This document shows, one piece after another, positions 8,403 to 17,218 of a stretch of DNA of 64,000 nucleotides. Below the pieces are notes generated by a model. The model was not told where the DNA came from. It saw only the letters and a program-made list of their open reading frames with translations, and did not search any database. The DNA comes from a bacterium (GTDB lineage Bacteria > Desulfobacterota > Binatia > HRBIN30 > CADEER01), in assembly GCA_019637795.1 (NCBI GenBank), contig JAHBUY010000006.1, positions 302,330-366,329 of the forward strand, given 5' to 3'. Every line of letters starts with the position of its first letter. The stretch's first letter is position 1. The position numbers and the translations under genes were made by a program.

Positions 8403-8871
8403 GCGCGTCTCCGCCGGCCAGGAACCCGGCGTCGGTCGCCGCCACCAGCGCGCTCGCCAACGCCGTCGGATCGAGCAGGGACAGCGGACCGCCGTCGGCG
8501 TCCCGCTCGGCGCCGATCACCGCGCCGCCGCCCGTCTTCTCGCCGCCCGCGTCGTCCGCGAACGCCGGCAGCCAGCCGACCGCGCCGACGCGGTCGACGA
8601 CGATCCCGAAGCGCAGCCCGCCGCACTCCAGCACCAGCACCGGCTCGCCGGAACGACAGGCGCGGATCGGCTCGTCGATCCACGGGTCGATGCACACCAC
8701 CGGCAGCGGCGCGCCGCGATCACTGACCAGGCCGACGACGTGCGCCGGCACGCAGGGCAGTGGCGTCAGCGTGCCGCCGCTCAGGACGCGGCGCAGCGCG
8801 CTCGCCGGCAGCGCCAGTCGTCGCTGCCCGCGTTCGACGATGCAGAAGGCTTCCCGTTCCTCGGCGTCCAT
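8392..8871 (-). CDS. CheW-like scaffold protein
   Basis: This is a 159-residue CheW-domain protein and the first gene of the operon. The CheW fold is visible as REAFCIVERGQRRLALPASALRRV, then LPCVPAHVVGLVSDRGAPLPVVCI (the usual GLxxxRGxxxPVVDL hinge), and LVLECGGLRFGIVVDRV. CheW couples receptors to CheA. Here its partners would be the receptor and the P5-like domain encoded downstream. The ATG at 8871 has GGAG 8 bases upstream. The last third is acidic and Gly/Ala-rich and less conserved. No methyltransferase, methylesterase or kinase gene lies nearby. Confidence 0.85.
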   Translation of the reverse strand: MDAEEREAFCIVERGQRRLALPASALRRVLSGGTLTPLPCVPAHVVGLVSDRGAPLPVVCIDPWIDEPIRACRSGEPVLVLECGGLRFGIVVDRVGAVGWLPAFADDAGGEKTGGGAVIGAERDADGGPLSLLDPTALASALVAATDAGFLAGGDARAE

Positions 8872-9056
8872 GTCCCCGCTCCGTCAGGCCGCATGGCGGT
8901 CAGCAGAATGCATGCCATGCGCCCGGCGACGCCGCCGCTCATCGCCACTGGCGTTTGCGGCGCGCCGCCGACAACCCCGTGGCGAGGCGTCACTGACGCG
9001 CCCGGGCAGCCGGGATTCCTTGACAAATCAAAGGCGAAGTCTCGATATGCCAGACG

Positions 9057-10235
9057 ATGCGCCGCGCCTCGCTGCTGCCCCTGCTGTGCGTACTGGCCGC
9101 CTGCGCCCCCAAGTACGCCGACCTGCCGCTCACCCCGACCCAGCTCATCGCCCAGTCCGAGGACGCGCTGCGCCGCGGCGATTACGCCACCGCGGCCAAC
9201 GGATTCTCCGACTACCTGGCCTCCGGGCAGCAGAGCTTCCGCGCCCGCGCCTACTACGAGCTGGCGCAGGCGCAGTATGGGCTCGAGCACTATGAGGCCG
9301 CGCTGGCGACGATCTCCGATCTCGAGGCCGAGTACCCGAGCGAGCGCTGGGCGCAGCCCGAGGCGCTGCGCGGCGACATCATGTACGCGCTCGGCAAACG
9401 CGTCGATGCGATCGACGCCTGGCAGCGGGCGTGGGCCGATGGCACCGCCTCCGATCAGGCGTTCCTGCGCTCGCGCATCCAGGAAACCGGCGACCAGCTC
9501 ACCGTCGCCGAGCGCGACGAGCTGGCGGACACGCTCACCCAACCGGACGTGCGCACGATCCTCGGGTTGGGCGCGCCGAACGAGCTCGGGGCGCCGCCGA
9601 TGCCGCCGCCGCTGGCGGCCGCGCCGACCGCCGCCCAGCAGCGACAGGCGGCGGCCGAGTCCGAGGCCGACACCGCGGCGGGCTATCAGGCGCTCGAAGC
9701 CGCGCCGCTGCCGCTCGGCGATCAGGCGGCCGGCGACGCGCTGGCGGCGGGCGCCCAAGTCGCCTGCCTGCTGCCGCTGACCGGTCCCGACCGCGCCAGC
9801 GGCCAACAGGCGCTGAACGGCCTGCGGCGGGCTTTCGCCGGCGATGCCAGCACGCTGCTGGTGCGCGACACCGGCGGCGACCCCGATCTCGCGGCGCGCC
9901 TGGCGGACGCGCTGGCCGCCGACGTCAACGTCCTGGCGATCATCGGGCCGACCCAGGATCGCACCGCCGCCGCGGTGGCGCCGATCGCCGAGCGCGCGCA
10001 GCTCCCGACGGTGCTGCTGACCAACGCCAGCGGGCTGACCGGCGCCTACGTCCTGCGCTCGGGCATCGCCAGCAGCCAGGGCGCCCAGGGACTGGCCTAC
10101 GACACCGGCGTCATGGTGCGCGACGCCATCGCCGACGGCGCCCGTTCGCGCGGCGCGCTGCTCGCCGCCCTGCGCCAGCAGACGCGGCGCGGCGACAACG
10201 CCGGCGCCGGCTCCCTCGCCAACGGCGATCGCTGA
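9057..10235 (+). CDS. Outer-membrane lipoprotein: TPR region plus periplasmic-binding-like domain (LpoA/LppC-like)
   Basis: This is a 392-residue predicted lipoprotein. The N-terminal MRRASLLPLLCVLAACAPK carries a lipobox (VLAAC). Residues ~25-150 form tetratricopeptide-like helices (SEDALRRGDYATAANGFSDY; ARAYYELAQAQYGLEHYEAA). After an Ala/Pro linker, residues ~235-370 look like half of a type-I periplasmic-binding fold (ACLLPLTGPDRASGQQALNG; NVLAIIGPTQDRTAAAVAPI). That combination is the layout of LpoA/LppC, the penicillin-binding-protein activator, but the second lobe is very short, so it may be a truncated relative. The start has no clear Shine-Dalgarno. A TTGACA at 9020-9025 could belong to its promoter. 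It is divergent from the cheW operon. Confidence 0.72.
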   Translation: MRRASLLPLLCVLAACAPKYADLPLTPTQLIAQSEDALRRGDYATAANGFSDYLASGQQSFRARAYYELAQAQYGLEHYEAALATISDLEAEYPSERWAQPEALRGDIMYALGKRVDAIDAWQRAWADGTASDQAFLRSRIQETGDQLTVAERDELADTLTQPDVRTILGLGAPNELGAPPMPPPLAAAPTAAQQRQAAAESEADTAAGYQALEAAPLPLGDQAAGDALAAGAQVACLLPLTGPDRASGQQALNGLRRAFAGDASTLLVRDTGGDPDLAARLADALAADVNVLAIIGPTQDRTAAAVAPIAERAQLPTVLLTNASGLTGAYVLRSGIASSQGAQGLAYDTGVMVRDAIADGARSRGALLAALRQQTRRGDNAGAGSLANGDR

Positions 10236-10250
10236 CCGCCGCGGCGCGCC

Positions 10251-10652
10251 TCAGCGCGCGGCGGCGTCGGCGGCGCCGAAGTACGGCTCGGCGTCGGCGC
10301 CGCGCCAGGCGCAGTAGCGGCGCAGGTCCGCCTCCGCGGCCCCGAACACCAGCGACAGCACCGCCGCGTCGTCGAGCAGGCCGCCGACCGGAATGACATC
10401 CGGCACCGCGTCGAACGGGGCGACGAAGTAGGCCAGCGCCGCCGCCAGGGCAGCGGCGGTGCGCCACGGGACGTGCGGATAGGTCCCGCGCGCGACGTCG
10501 CGCAGGAATCGCGCGCTCAATTCGATGCGGGCGAGGAACTGGCGCAGTTGCGCCGGGCTCACGCGCCGCAGTTGCGCGGCGATCGCCGCGCCGCGCGCCG
10601 CCACGCCGACGGCGCCGCTGGCGAGAAACGCCGCACGGCCCATTCGCGTCAT
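10251..10652 (-). CDS. DUF1232 (YkvA-like) small membrane protein
   Basis: This is a 133-residue protein ending in the DUF1232/YkvA signature: a hydrophobic helix followed by YFVAPFDAVPDVIPVGGLLDD and AAVLSLVFGAAEADLRRY. The N-terminal half has a hydrophobic stretch (AAFLASGAVGVAARGAAIAA) and an amphipathic helix (QLRRVSPAQLRQFLARIEL). Function in the family is not well established; members are small inner-membrane-associated proteins. The ATG at 10652 is chosen; an in-frame ATG lies 9 bases further in. It is divergently oriented from the ketopantoate reductase gene and convergent with the lipoprotein gene. Confidence 0.8.
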   Translation of the reverse strand: MTRMGRAAFLASGAVGVAARGAAIAAQLRRVSPAQLRQFLARIELSARFLRDVARGTYPHVPWRTAAALAAALAYFVAPFDAVPDVIPVGGLLDDAAVLSLVFGAAEADLRRYCAWRGADAEPYFGAADAAAR

Positions 10653-10751
10653 GCCGTCACCATCGATGGGCCCGTGGCCAGTGTCAAGGCGCGGCGCCGG
10701 CGCCGCGCCACCTTGCGCCGCCGGCCGCGAGGCGGCACTATCCGCCCCCTG

Positions 10752-11840
10752 ATGCAGACCACACAGTCCTCGCGCGTGCTGGTGATGGGCAGCGGCGGCA
10801 TCGGCGGCATCGTCGCCGCCAGTCTGAGCGAACACGGGCCGGCCCCGAGCGTCGTCACGCACAATCCGGCGATCGCCGCGGCCATCAACGCCGACGGCTT
10901 CGTCGTCCAGGACGGCGAGCGCGCGCGCGCCGTGCCCGGCCGCGCGACGGTGGTCCTGCCCAACGACGCCGGCATCTTCGACGTCGTCTTCCTGGCCACG
11001 CAGCCGCCGCAGGTGCGGGCGGCGGCGCGCGCCGCCCTGCCCCACCTGCATCCGCGCGGCGTGATGGTGTGCCTGCAGAACGGGCTCTGCGAGTCGCACG
11101 TCGCCGAGGTCGCGGGCGAGGAGCGGGTGGTGGGCGCCATCGTGGTCTGGGGCGCGTCGATGACCCGGCCCGGCGTCTACGAACGCACCTCCGCCGGCGG
11201 CTTCGTGGTCGGGCGCCTCGACGGCCGCGACGATCCGCGCCTGGCGCTGGTGCGCGATCTGCTGGCGCCGATCGGCGAGGTCGAGATCACCCACAACCTG
11301 CTCGGCGCGCGCTGGAGCAAGCTGGCGATCAACTGCGCCATCAGCTCGCTCGGCGCCATCGGCGGCGAGCGCCTGGGCGAGTTGCTGCGCCACCGCTTCG
11401 TCCGCCGGCTGGGCCTCGAGGTGATGAGCGAGGCGGTGGCGGTCGCCCGCCGCCGCGGCGTCCGGTTGGAGAAGGTGTCGGGCACGCTCGACCTCGGCTG
11501 GGTGGCCCTGACGCCGGCCGACGTGAGCGGCGCCGGCTCGCCGTCGCTGCTCGCCAAGCACGCCCTGCTGCTGGCGGTCGGCGCCAAGTACCGCCGCCTG
11601 CGGTCGTCGATGCTGCTCGCCATCGAGCGCGGGCGCGAACCGGCGGTCGATTTCCTCAACGGCGAGGTGGTCCGCGCCGGCGCCGCGCTGCGCATCCCGA
11701 CGCCGATCAACCAGCGCATCCAGGACTACATCCACGCCATCGCGCGGCGCGAATTGCGGCCCGCCCTGGGGCTGCTGCGCCGCCTGTACGACGAGAGCCG
11801 CGGCGCCGCCTACGCGGCGGTCGCCCAGCAGGCGCCGTAG
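10752..11840 (+). CDS. 2-dehydropantoate 2-reductase (ketopantoate reductase family)
   Basis: This 362-residue NAD(P)H-dependent reductase belongs to the PanE/ApbA family. It reduces 2-dehydropantoate to pantoate in coenzyme A synthesis. The Rossmann motif is GSGGIGG at residues 13-19. It is followed by the family segment VFLATQPPQVRAAARAALPHL and, in the helical C-domain, ARWSKLAINCAISSLGAI, which includes the usual Lys and Asn (KLAINC) of the catalytic region. Near the end, PAVDFLNGEVVRAG matches the conserved ExDxxNGxV-type segment. The family also has paralogues on other 2-oxo acids, so panE itself is not certain. No panB or panC is nearby. The end is 18 bases from a convergent gene. Confidence 0.85.
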   Translation: MQTTQSSRVLVMGSGGIGGIVAASLSEHGPAPSVVTHNPAIAAAINADGFVVQDGERARAVPGRATVVLPNDAGIFDVVFLATQPPQVRAAARAALPHLHPRGVMVCLQNGLCESHVAEVAGEERVVGAIVVWGASMTRPGVYERTSAGGFVVGRLDGRDDPRLALVRDLLAPIGEVEITHNLLGARWSKLAINCAISSLGAIGGERLGELLRHRFVRRLGLEVMSEAVAVARRRGVRLEKVSGTLDLGWVALTPADVSGAGSPSLLAKHALLLAVGAKYRRLRSSMLLAIERGREPAVDFLNGEVVRAGAALRIPTPINQRIQDYIHAIARRELRPALGLLRRLYDESRGAAYAAVAQQAP

Positions 11841-11858
11841 GGGCGAGGCCGCGGCGGG

Positions 11859-14573
11859 TCAGCGGTCGCCGCGCGCCAACCGTTCGGTGGTGTCCTCGAG
11901 GCGGTCGCTGAGGATGCGCGACAGGTTCAGGAGCACCGTCGCGGCGATGCGCGGGTGGCGGCGGCGCAGGCGATCGAGGACGCCGCGGTCGAGGATGAGG
12001 TACTCGGTCGGCTGCGTCACGACGACCTCGGCGGAGCGCGGCCGATCGCGCACCAGCGCCATCTCGCCGATGGCGTCGCCGCGGCCGACGCGGCGGATCA
12101 CCGGCTCGCCCGGGGCGCGGCGCACCTCGGCGCCGCCGCTCAGCAGCACGTAGATCTCGGGCCGCAGCTCGCCGCGCCGCATGATCCGCTCGCCCGGCGC
12201 GGCGGCGGCCAGCCGCCCCATGAGGACGACGATCTTCGCCTGGAACGCCCGCAGCCCGGCGAAGAGCGGGATCTGCTTCTCCGGCTCGGGGCCGAGCTTG
12301 AGGAACAGCAGATCCCACAGGGTGATGATCGTCGTGCTCAGGAGCAGCGCCGGCGTGATCAGCAGCTCGGCGAGGAGGCCGATCGCCACCGTGGCGCTGG
12401 CGAGGAGGCCGAAGTGGCGGATGGGCTGGAAGTTCGACAGGCAGGTGATGGCGAAGCCGGCGGTCAGGGCGAGCGCCGAGTAGACGATCGGCGTGCCGAC
12501 CCGGCGGGCGACGTCGAGGATCGCCCGCTCCCGGTCGCCGGTGGCGCGCAGCCGGACGTTGAGCGCGCTGAAGTAATGGATGGTATCGCCCACCGCGATG
12601 CCGATGGCGATCACCGCGATCATGCTGGTCGAGATGTCCAGGGGGATGCCCGTCCAACCCATGAGGCCGAAGAGGACGATGATCGGGGCCACGTTCGGCA
12701 CCAGCGACAGCAACCCGGCGCGCACCGACAGGAAGATCAGCGACATGATGAGCAGCAACACCGCCAGCACCTGCCACAACGCGGTCACCTGTCCGCGCGC
12801 CAGGTCGTCGGCCGAGCGGTTGAGCAGCACCACGCTGCCGGTCGGCGTCACCGTCAGGCCGCGGCGGAAGCGCGACCGCGCGTAGGCGGCGATGCTCTCC
12901 ACCAGGGCGCCCACCTGGGACGATCCCGCCAGGTGGGTGCGGACGACGATGTTGGCGCGCCCGAAGTCCCGGCTCACCACCGGCGCGACGTCGGCCGGGT
13001 CGACGAACAGCAGGAGCTGGTCGACCTCGTCCTGTTGGTCGGGCAGGCCGCGGCCGCGATCCGGGTTGAGCGCGCCCTGCATGACCGCGACGTAGTCGGC
13101 GAGCGAGAGGCTGCCGTCGACGCCCGGCTGCTCGGCGACGAACCGTTGCAGGTCGCGCATGGCGGTGAGCGCGTCGAGCCGCCCCATGCTGCCCGGCCCG
13201 TCCCCCTCGACGGTGACGTAGATCGGCTGCGTGCCGCCGAGCGCCTCGGCGATGCGCAGGGTGTCCCGGCGCACGGCGCTGCCACGGCTGAAGAACTGGA
13301 GATAGTCGGTCTCGACCCGGATGCGTGCCGCCCCCCACGCCGCGACGGCGCAGAGGAGAACGCCGCCGCCCAGCACCAGCAGGCGGTGCGCCATCGCCCA
13401 GCGGGCGAGGGCTTCGACGGTGGTGGCGACGCGATCGCGCGGCTGGGCCAGCGGGCCGGCTGCCGGCCGCGGGTGTGGCAGCAGGAGCAGGACGGCCGGG
13501 ATCAACAGCAGCGAAAGGACGACGATCGCCGTGACGCCGACCACCGAGTAGACGCCGACGTCGCGGATGGCATGGATCGGGTTGCCGATCAGCGTCGCGC
13601 AGCTCGCCGCCGTCGTCAGCCAGGCGACCAGCACCGGCAGGCGGACGTGCCGCACGGTGGCCGCGACGACCGCCTCGCGCGGAAGGCCGGTCGCCAGCTC
13701 GACGTAATAGCGGCCGACCACGTGGATGGCGTAGGTGAGGCCGATGGCCATCAGCAACGGCGGCAGGATGAGCGTGCCCATGTTGATGTCGCTGCCGCAC
13801 AGGACCATGACGCCGGCGGTCCACACCGTGCCGGCGACGACGCAGGCGAGCGGCAGCGCGACGCCCCGCCGGGTGCGGAGCGCGAGGAACAGGACCACGA
13901 GCACCAGCGCCAGCGACAGCGGCACGAAGCGGATGAGGTCCTGCGTCATCAGGCGCGCGCCGCTCCCCTTCAGCGACTGGGCGCCGGTGATCGCGAAGCG
14001 CGACGGCTCGCCGAGCGCCGCGACCGCCCGCCGCACCCGGCCCTCGAGATCGCGGGCGAACAGCTCCTGATCCGACAGCGGCTCGTAGAGCACGAGGATG
14101 CTGGTCGCATCGCCGGCGGCGTTCACCAGGTTGCCGACGTAGAGCGGATCGCCGAGCACCCGGGCCTTGAACGCGGCGGCCTCGTCGGCGGTGCGCGGCG
14201 GCGCGCCGAGCAGCGGCCCGACGCGCAACCCCATCTCGTCGCTCGTCACGCCCTTCACCGTGGTCAGGCTGATCACCTCGCGCACGCCGTCGAAGTCGGC
14301 GATCTGGCGCGACAGATGCCCGATGGTGGCCAGCGTCGCCGGGGAGAAGACGTCGCCGAAGACGCCGATGACCGTCGCCTGCTCGCTGCCGAAGGCGCGT
14401 ATGACGCTCTCGTAGTAGAGCCGGTCGGCGTCGTCGCGCGGCAGGAGATTCTCGATCGCCGCGTCGACCCGGATGCGGACGGCGCAGACGGCGAGCGCCA
14501 GCGTAATTGCCAGCAGGCCGGCGATCGTCAGCCGCGGCGCGCGCAGCGGCAGGTCGAGCAGACGACTCGGCAT
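11859..14573 (-). CDS. RND-superfamily exporter (MMPL/SSD type) fused to a cyclic-nucleotide-binding domain
   Basis: This 904-residue inner-membrane protein has the two-fold MMPL-type RND layout. TM1 is at ~14-31, followed by a periplasmic loop, a cluster of helices at ~235-365 (LSLALVLVVLFLALRTRRG, then GTLILPPLLMAIGLTYAIHVVGRYYV), a second periplasmic loop, and another cluster at ~610-745 containing AIGIAVGDTIHYFSA. The final ~120 residues are unlike RND proteins: PEIYVLLSGGAEVRRA, GRGDAIGEMALVRDRPRSAEVV and LDRLRRRHPRIAATVLLNLS match a CRP-type cyclic-nucleotide-binding domain, including the phosphate-binding GEMALVRDRPRSA cassette. Inference: export of a lipid or hydrophobe gated by a nucleotide. 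It follows the APH-like kinase gene on the same strand. Confidence 0.85.
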   Translation of the reverse strand: MPSRLLDLPLRAPRLTIAGLLAITLALAVCAVRIRVDAAIENLLPRDDADRLYYESVIRAFGSEQATVIGVFGDVFSPATLATIGHLSRQIADFDGVREVISLTTVKGVTSDEMGLRVGPLLGAPPRTADEAAAFKARVLGDPLYVGNLVNAAGDATSILVLYEPLSDQELFARDLEGRVRRAVAALGEPSRFAITGAQSLKGSGARLMTQDLIRFVPLSLALVLVVLFLALRTRRGVALPLACVVAGTVWTAGVMVLCGSDINMGTLILPPLLMAIGLTYAIHVVGRYYVELATGLPREAVVAATVRHVRLPVLVAWLTTAASCATLIGNPIHAIRDVGVYSVVGVTAIVVLSLLLIPAVLLLLPHPRPAAGPLAQPRDRVATTVEALARWAMAHRLLVLGGGVLLCAVAAWGAARIRVETDYLQFFSRGSAVRRDTLRIAEALGGTQPIYVTVEGDGPGSMGRLDALTAMRDLQRFVAEQPGVDGSLSLADYVAVMQGALNPDRGRGLPDQQDEVDQLLLFVDPADVAPVVSRDFGRANIVVRTHLAGSSQVGALVESIAAYARSRFRRGLTVTPTGSVVLLNRSADDLARGQVTALWQVLAVLLLIMSLIFLSVRAGLLSLVPNVAPIIVLFGLMGWTGIPLDISTSMIAVIAIGIAVGDTIHYFSALNVRLRATGDRERAILDVARRVGTPIVYSALALTAGFAITCLSNFQPIRHFGLLASATVAIGLLAELLITPALLLSTTIITLWDLLFLKLGPEPEKQIPLFAGLRAFQAKIVVLMGRLAAAAPGERIMRRGELRPEIYVLLSGGAEVRRAPGEPVIRRVGRGDAIGEMALVRDRPRSAEVVVTQPTEYLILDRGVLDRLRRRHPRIAATVLLNLSRILSDRLEDTTERLARGDR

Positions 14574-14624
14574 CGTCGGAACGCGTGACGTCGGGCGGAT
14601 CGGGCGGCGGCGGACGGCCGCCCG

Positions 14625-15713
14625 TCAGAGATCCGGCGACTGGCTGCAGTCGCGGGCGCGCTGGAACAGCGCCTCCGCCACCCGGTCGAAGATCGCGAAG
14701 CGCTGATCCCTGGTCTGCCCGAGATGGTAGCGGTGGAAGATCTGCTGCAGCACGACCGCCATCTTGAACTGGCCGAAGACGTAGTAGTACGGCACCGCGT
14801 TGACGTCGACGCCGCGGCGCGCGCCGTAGCGCGCCACCGCCTGGCGGCGGTCGAGGAAGCCGGGCACCGTCGACGGCATCGTCCCCGCGGTCATGCCGGC
14901 CACCTCCTCGCCGGGCTGGCGCCAGCTCGAGAGCAGGGTGCCGAGGTCGGCCAGCGGGTCGCCGACCGTACACATGTCCCAGTCGAACACCGCCACGACG
15001 CGTCCGGGATCGGCCGGATCCATCATCATGTTGTCCAGCCGCCAGTCGTTGTGGAGCAAGGTCGGCGGCGGCGACGGCGGCTGGGAGGCGCGCAGCCAGT
15101 CGACGAGCTCGCCCACCACCGCCAGGTCGCGCGTCCGCGCCCGCTCGTAGCGCTGCGCCCAGCCGTCGATCTGCCGGCGCAGGAAGCCGTCGGGCCTGCC
15201 GAGGGTCTCCAACCCGACGGCGCGACAGTCGACCTGGTGCAGATCGGCGAGCGCGTCGATCAGCGCTTCGCTGAGCCGCCGATTCGCCGTCGCGTCGGCG
15301 CCGCCGCCGAATTCGGGCGGAATCACCAGACGCACCACGACGCCGCGCCGCCGCTCCATGACGAAGAACGGGGCGCCGATGACGCCGGCGTCGGCGCAGT
15401 AGACATGGGCGCGCGGCGCCGGCGGATAGACCCGGTGCAGGACCGACAGGACGCGGAACTCGCGCCCCATGTCGTGCGCCGATGCGGCCACCGGCCCGAG
15501 CGGCGGCCGCCGCAGCACGTACTCCTGCTCGCCGTACTGCAGGAGGTAGGTGAGATTGGCGTGCCCGCCCCCGAACTGGCGCACGGCCAAGGGGCGATCG
15601 CTCCCCGGCAGTCGACCGCGCAGGAAGGCCGCCAGGCGATCGTGATCGAAATCCTCGTCGGCGCGAATCGCGATCGTCTCGGGCGCCACCGCGTCCGTCG
15701 GCCCGTCACCCAT
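14625..15713 (-). CDS. APH/ACAD10-like phosphotransferase family protein
   Basis: This is a 362-residue aminoglycoside-phosphotransferase-fold kinase. The N-lobe has VRQFGGGHANLTYLLQYGEQ (nucleotide loop) and EYVLRRPPLGP (the invariant Lys position is Arg-rich: LRRPP). The catalytic loop is LLHNDWRLDNMM, i.e. H-x-D-x4-N, and the metal-binding segment is VVAVFDWDMCTVGDPLADLG. This matches the subgroup related to human ACAD10/ACAD11 N-domains, thought to act on hydroxyacyl substrates in fatty-acid breakdown; that substrate is inference. The ATG start is at 15713. A 51-base gap separates it from the RND gene, so they are probably co-transcribed. Confidence 0.85.
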   Translation of the reverse strand: MGDGPTDAVAPETIAIRADEDFDHDRLAAFLRGRLPGSDRPLAVRQFGGGHANLTYLLQYGEQEYVLRRPPLGPVAASAHDMGREFRVLSVLHRVYPPAPRAHVYCADAGVIGAPFFVMERRRGVVVRLVIPPEFGGGADATANRRLSEALIDALADLHQVDCRAVGLETLGRPDGFLRRQIDGWAQRYERARTRDLAVVGELVDWLRASQPPSPPPTLLHNDWRLDNMMMDPADPGRVVAVFDWDMCTVGDPLADLGTLLSSWRQPGEEVAGMTAGTMPSTVPGFLDRRQAVARYGARRGVDVNAVPYYYVFGQFKMAVVLQQIFHRYHLGQTRDQRFAIFDRVAEALFQRARDCSQSPDL

Positions 15714-15802
15714 TCGGCTCGGCTTCGCTCACCGCCGCCGATTGGTCAAGCCGCGCCGCGGGGTGCTGAACACCGCCGCCGGTGCGGCGCGTAAACCGCC
15801 GC

Positions 15803-15838
15803 CGGATCCGTGACGAGCCGAGGCCCGCCACGGATCCG
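15803..15838. terminator. Hairpin, possible terminator
   Basis: A perfect 10-bp inverted repeat (CGGATCCGTG / CACGGATCCG) with a 16-base loop lies 32 bases past the stop of the secreted gene at 15870 (minus strand). No T-tract follows, so it may be a Rho-type or simply structural hairpin. Confidence 0.35.
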
Positions 15839-15869
15839 CGCGACGTATGCGCGCCCGATCCCGGCACCC

Positions 15870-16472
15870 CTACGGGCAGCCGGCCCCCCCGGACGCGCAA
15901 TCCGGGGACTTGCCGAGGATCTTGATGCCGGCGGTGGCGATGCGCCGCTCCGGCACGCCGACGAAGCCGCCCTCGAAGACGTCGATCTGCAGATCCTGGA
16001 TGTTCTGCGCCACGTCCGAACAGGCCGGGTTGGTGAAGTCGATGAAGAAGAGGTTGCCCTTGCAGTTGGCGTCCCCCGCCGCGCCGACCGTGCAGATCAT
16101 CGTCGAGGTGGCGAACGGGCCGCTGACCACGGTGTTGGCGAGCGCACAGGGCGCGTTCTGGTCCTGGCCGTAGAACGTGGTCCCGCTCAACTGCGCCTCG
16201 AGGAACGGCGGAATCGGCGGCCCGCCCAGGCGGCGCAGCGCGGTGATGCGGATGTTGCCGAGCTTGCGGTTCGACACCAGCTTCGGCTGCTTGGCGCGCC
16301 GGATCAGCGTCGCGCCGCCGCTGAAGGTGTACCAGGGATCGCACGGTCCCGTGGTGCAGTAGGCCTGCGCCATGCGGAAGCGGCTGGTGGCGGTGTTGCG
16401 CGTCTGCGCCTCGACCGCGCCGACCCACAATACCGCGCCGGCGATGACCCCGACTGCCAGACCTGTCTTCAT
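15870..16472 (-). CDS. Secreted protein of unknown function
   Basis: This is a 200-residue exported protein. The N-terminus (MKTGLAVGVIAGAVLWVGAVEAQ) is a clear signal peptide ending near residue 22. The mature part has eight or more cysteines, including CTTGPCDPWYTF, NAPCAL, MICTV, NCKGN, PACSD and a final pair, suggesting disulphides and an extracytoplasmic site. It has a beta-rich appearance (LGNIRITALRRLGG; LQIDVFEGGFVGVPERRIAT). I do not recognise the family. The start is supported by GAGGGGG about 8 bases upstream. It lies among other secreted genes and may belong to the same surface programme. Confidence 0.72.
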   Translation of the reverse strand: MKTGLAVGVIAGAVLWVGAVEAQTRNTATSRFRMAQAYCTTGPCDPWYTFSGGATLIRRAKQPKLVSNRKLGNIRITALRRLGGPPIPPFLEAQLSGTTFYGQDQNAPCALANTVVSGPFATSTMICTVGAAGDANCKGNLFFIDFTNPACSDVAQNIQDLQIDVFEGGFVGVPERRIATAGIKILGKSPDCASGGAGCP

Positions 16473-16594
16473 GCTTGTTCCCCCTCGGATCCCCTGCGCG
16501 AATGCGCCCCGGAAGGGCAGCGTCGCACAGCCATTCGCACTTTTTCAAGGCGTTTTGCGGATGATCCGGGGAAACGCCCGAGCGGCGCGGGACG

Positions 16595-16618
16595 GGCGGC
16601 GACCGGTCGGTCGCCGCC
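16595..16618. terminator. GC-rich hairpin, possible terminator
   Basis: A 10-bp perfect stem (GGCGGCGACC / GGTCGCCGCC) with a GGTC tetraloop sits about 50 bases after the stop of the minus-strand gene at 16671. There is no U-tract. It could end that transcript before the next gene. Confidence 0.4.
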
Positions 16619-16670
16619 GGCGCGATTGCAACGGGGGTTGCGGGCGCGCGGCGGGCGCGCGCTGCGCCGT

Positions 16671-17027
16671 CTACTCGTCGTCGTCGGCGCTGTTGCTGCG
16701 CTCCTGGGTCTTGTCCTCGATGTCCGGCAGACCCTGGGCGTCGCCCCCGAGGCTCCAGAAGACCGCCTCGCAGGCGCACAGGGCGCCCTGCTCGGTCAGG
16801 TCGGGGACCTTCATGAAGCTGCCCTTGCCGTCGAGATCGGCCGCCAGCTCGCGGCATTTGTCGACGCTGCCGATCTTGTCGTTCTTGGCCACCACCGCCT
16901 TCTGATACGCATCCCAGCAGGCCGGGCTCATGCTCGCGCACATCGCCGGGCTGCAGGACTCGCCGAACGCCGGCGCCACGCCGGCCACGCCGGCCAGGGC
17001 CATCATCGCCAACAGGATACGCCGCAT
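16671..17027 (-). CDS. Small secreted Cys-containing protein, unknown
   Basis: This is a 118-residue exported protein. MRRILLAMMALAGVAGVAPAFG is a signal peptide; I placed the start at this ATG although the frame is open upstream. The mature part is Cys-rich at the beginning (ESCSPAMCASMSPACWDAYQ) and again at VDKCRELA and ALCACEAVFW, six to seven cysteines in all. The C-terminus is acidic (SADDDE). It contains helices with an alternating charge pattern. I recognise no family. Divergent spacing of about 190 bases to surE suggests separate promoters. Confidence 0.68.
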   Translation of the reverse strand: MRRILLAMMALAGVAGVAPAFGESCSPAMCASMSPACWDAYQKAVVAKNDKIGSVDKCRELAADLDGKGSFMKVPDLTEQGALCACEAVFWSLGGDAQGLPDIEDKTQERSNSADDDE

Positions 17028-17218
17028 GCTGCCTCCAATTCTCCGGTCCACCGATTCCGGCGGACGCCGACCAGCGGCTAGTATCGCATGCGCGGCAGCG
17101 GACGGAAGAGCGGAGGCGCCGGCGATGATCGGGGATGAGGACGACGTCACGAGGATGAAGGGATGACCGCTCGCGGACCGTGCGCCCTGGCCCCGAAGCC
17201 CGATCTGGACGGCCGACC

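Noticed and set aside
11955..14588. 877-residue plus-strand open frame opposite the RND gene
   Set aside because: Shadow frame rich in Arg, Asp, His and Gln with no recognisable fold; the minus strand encodes a clear transporter.
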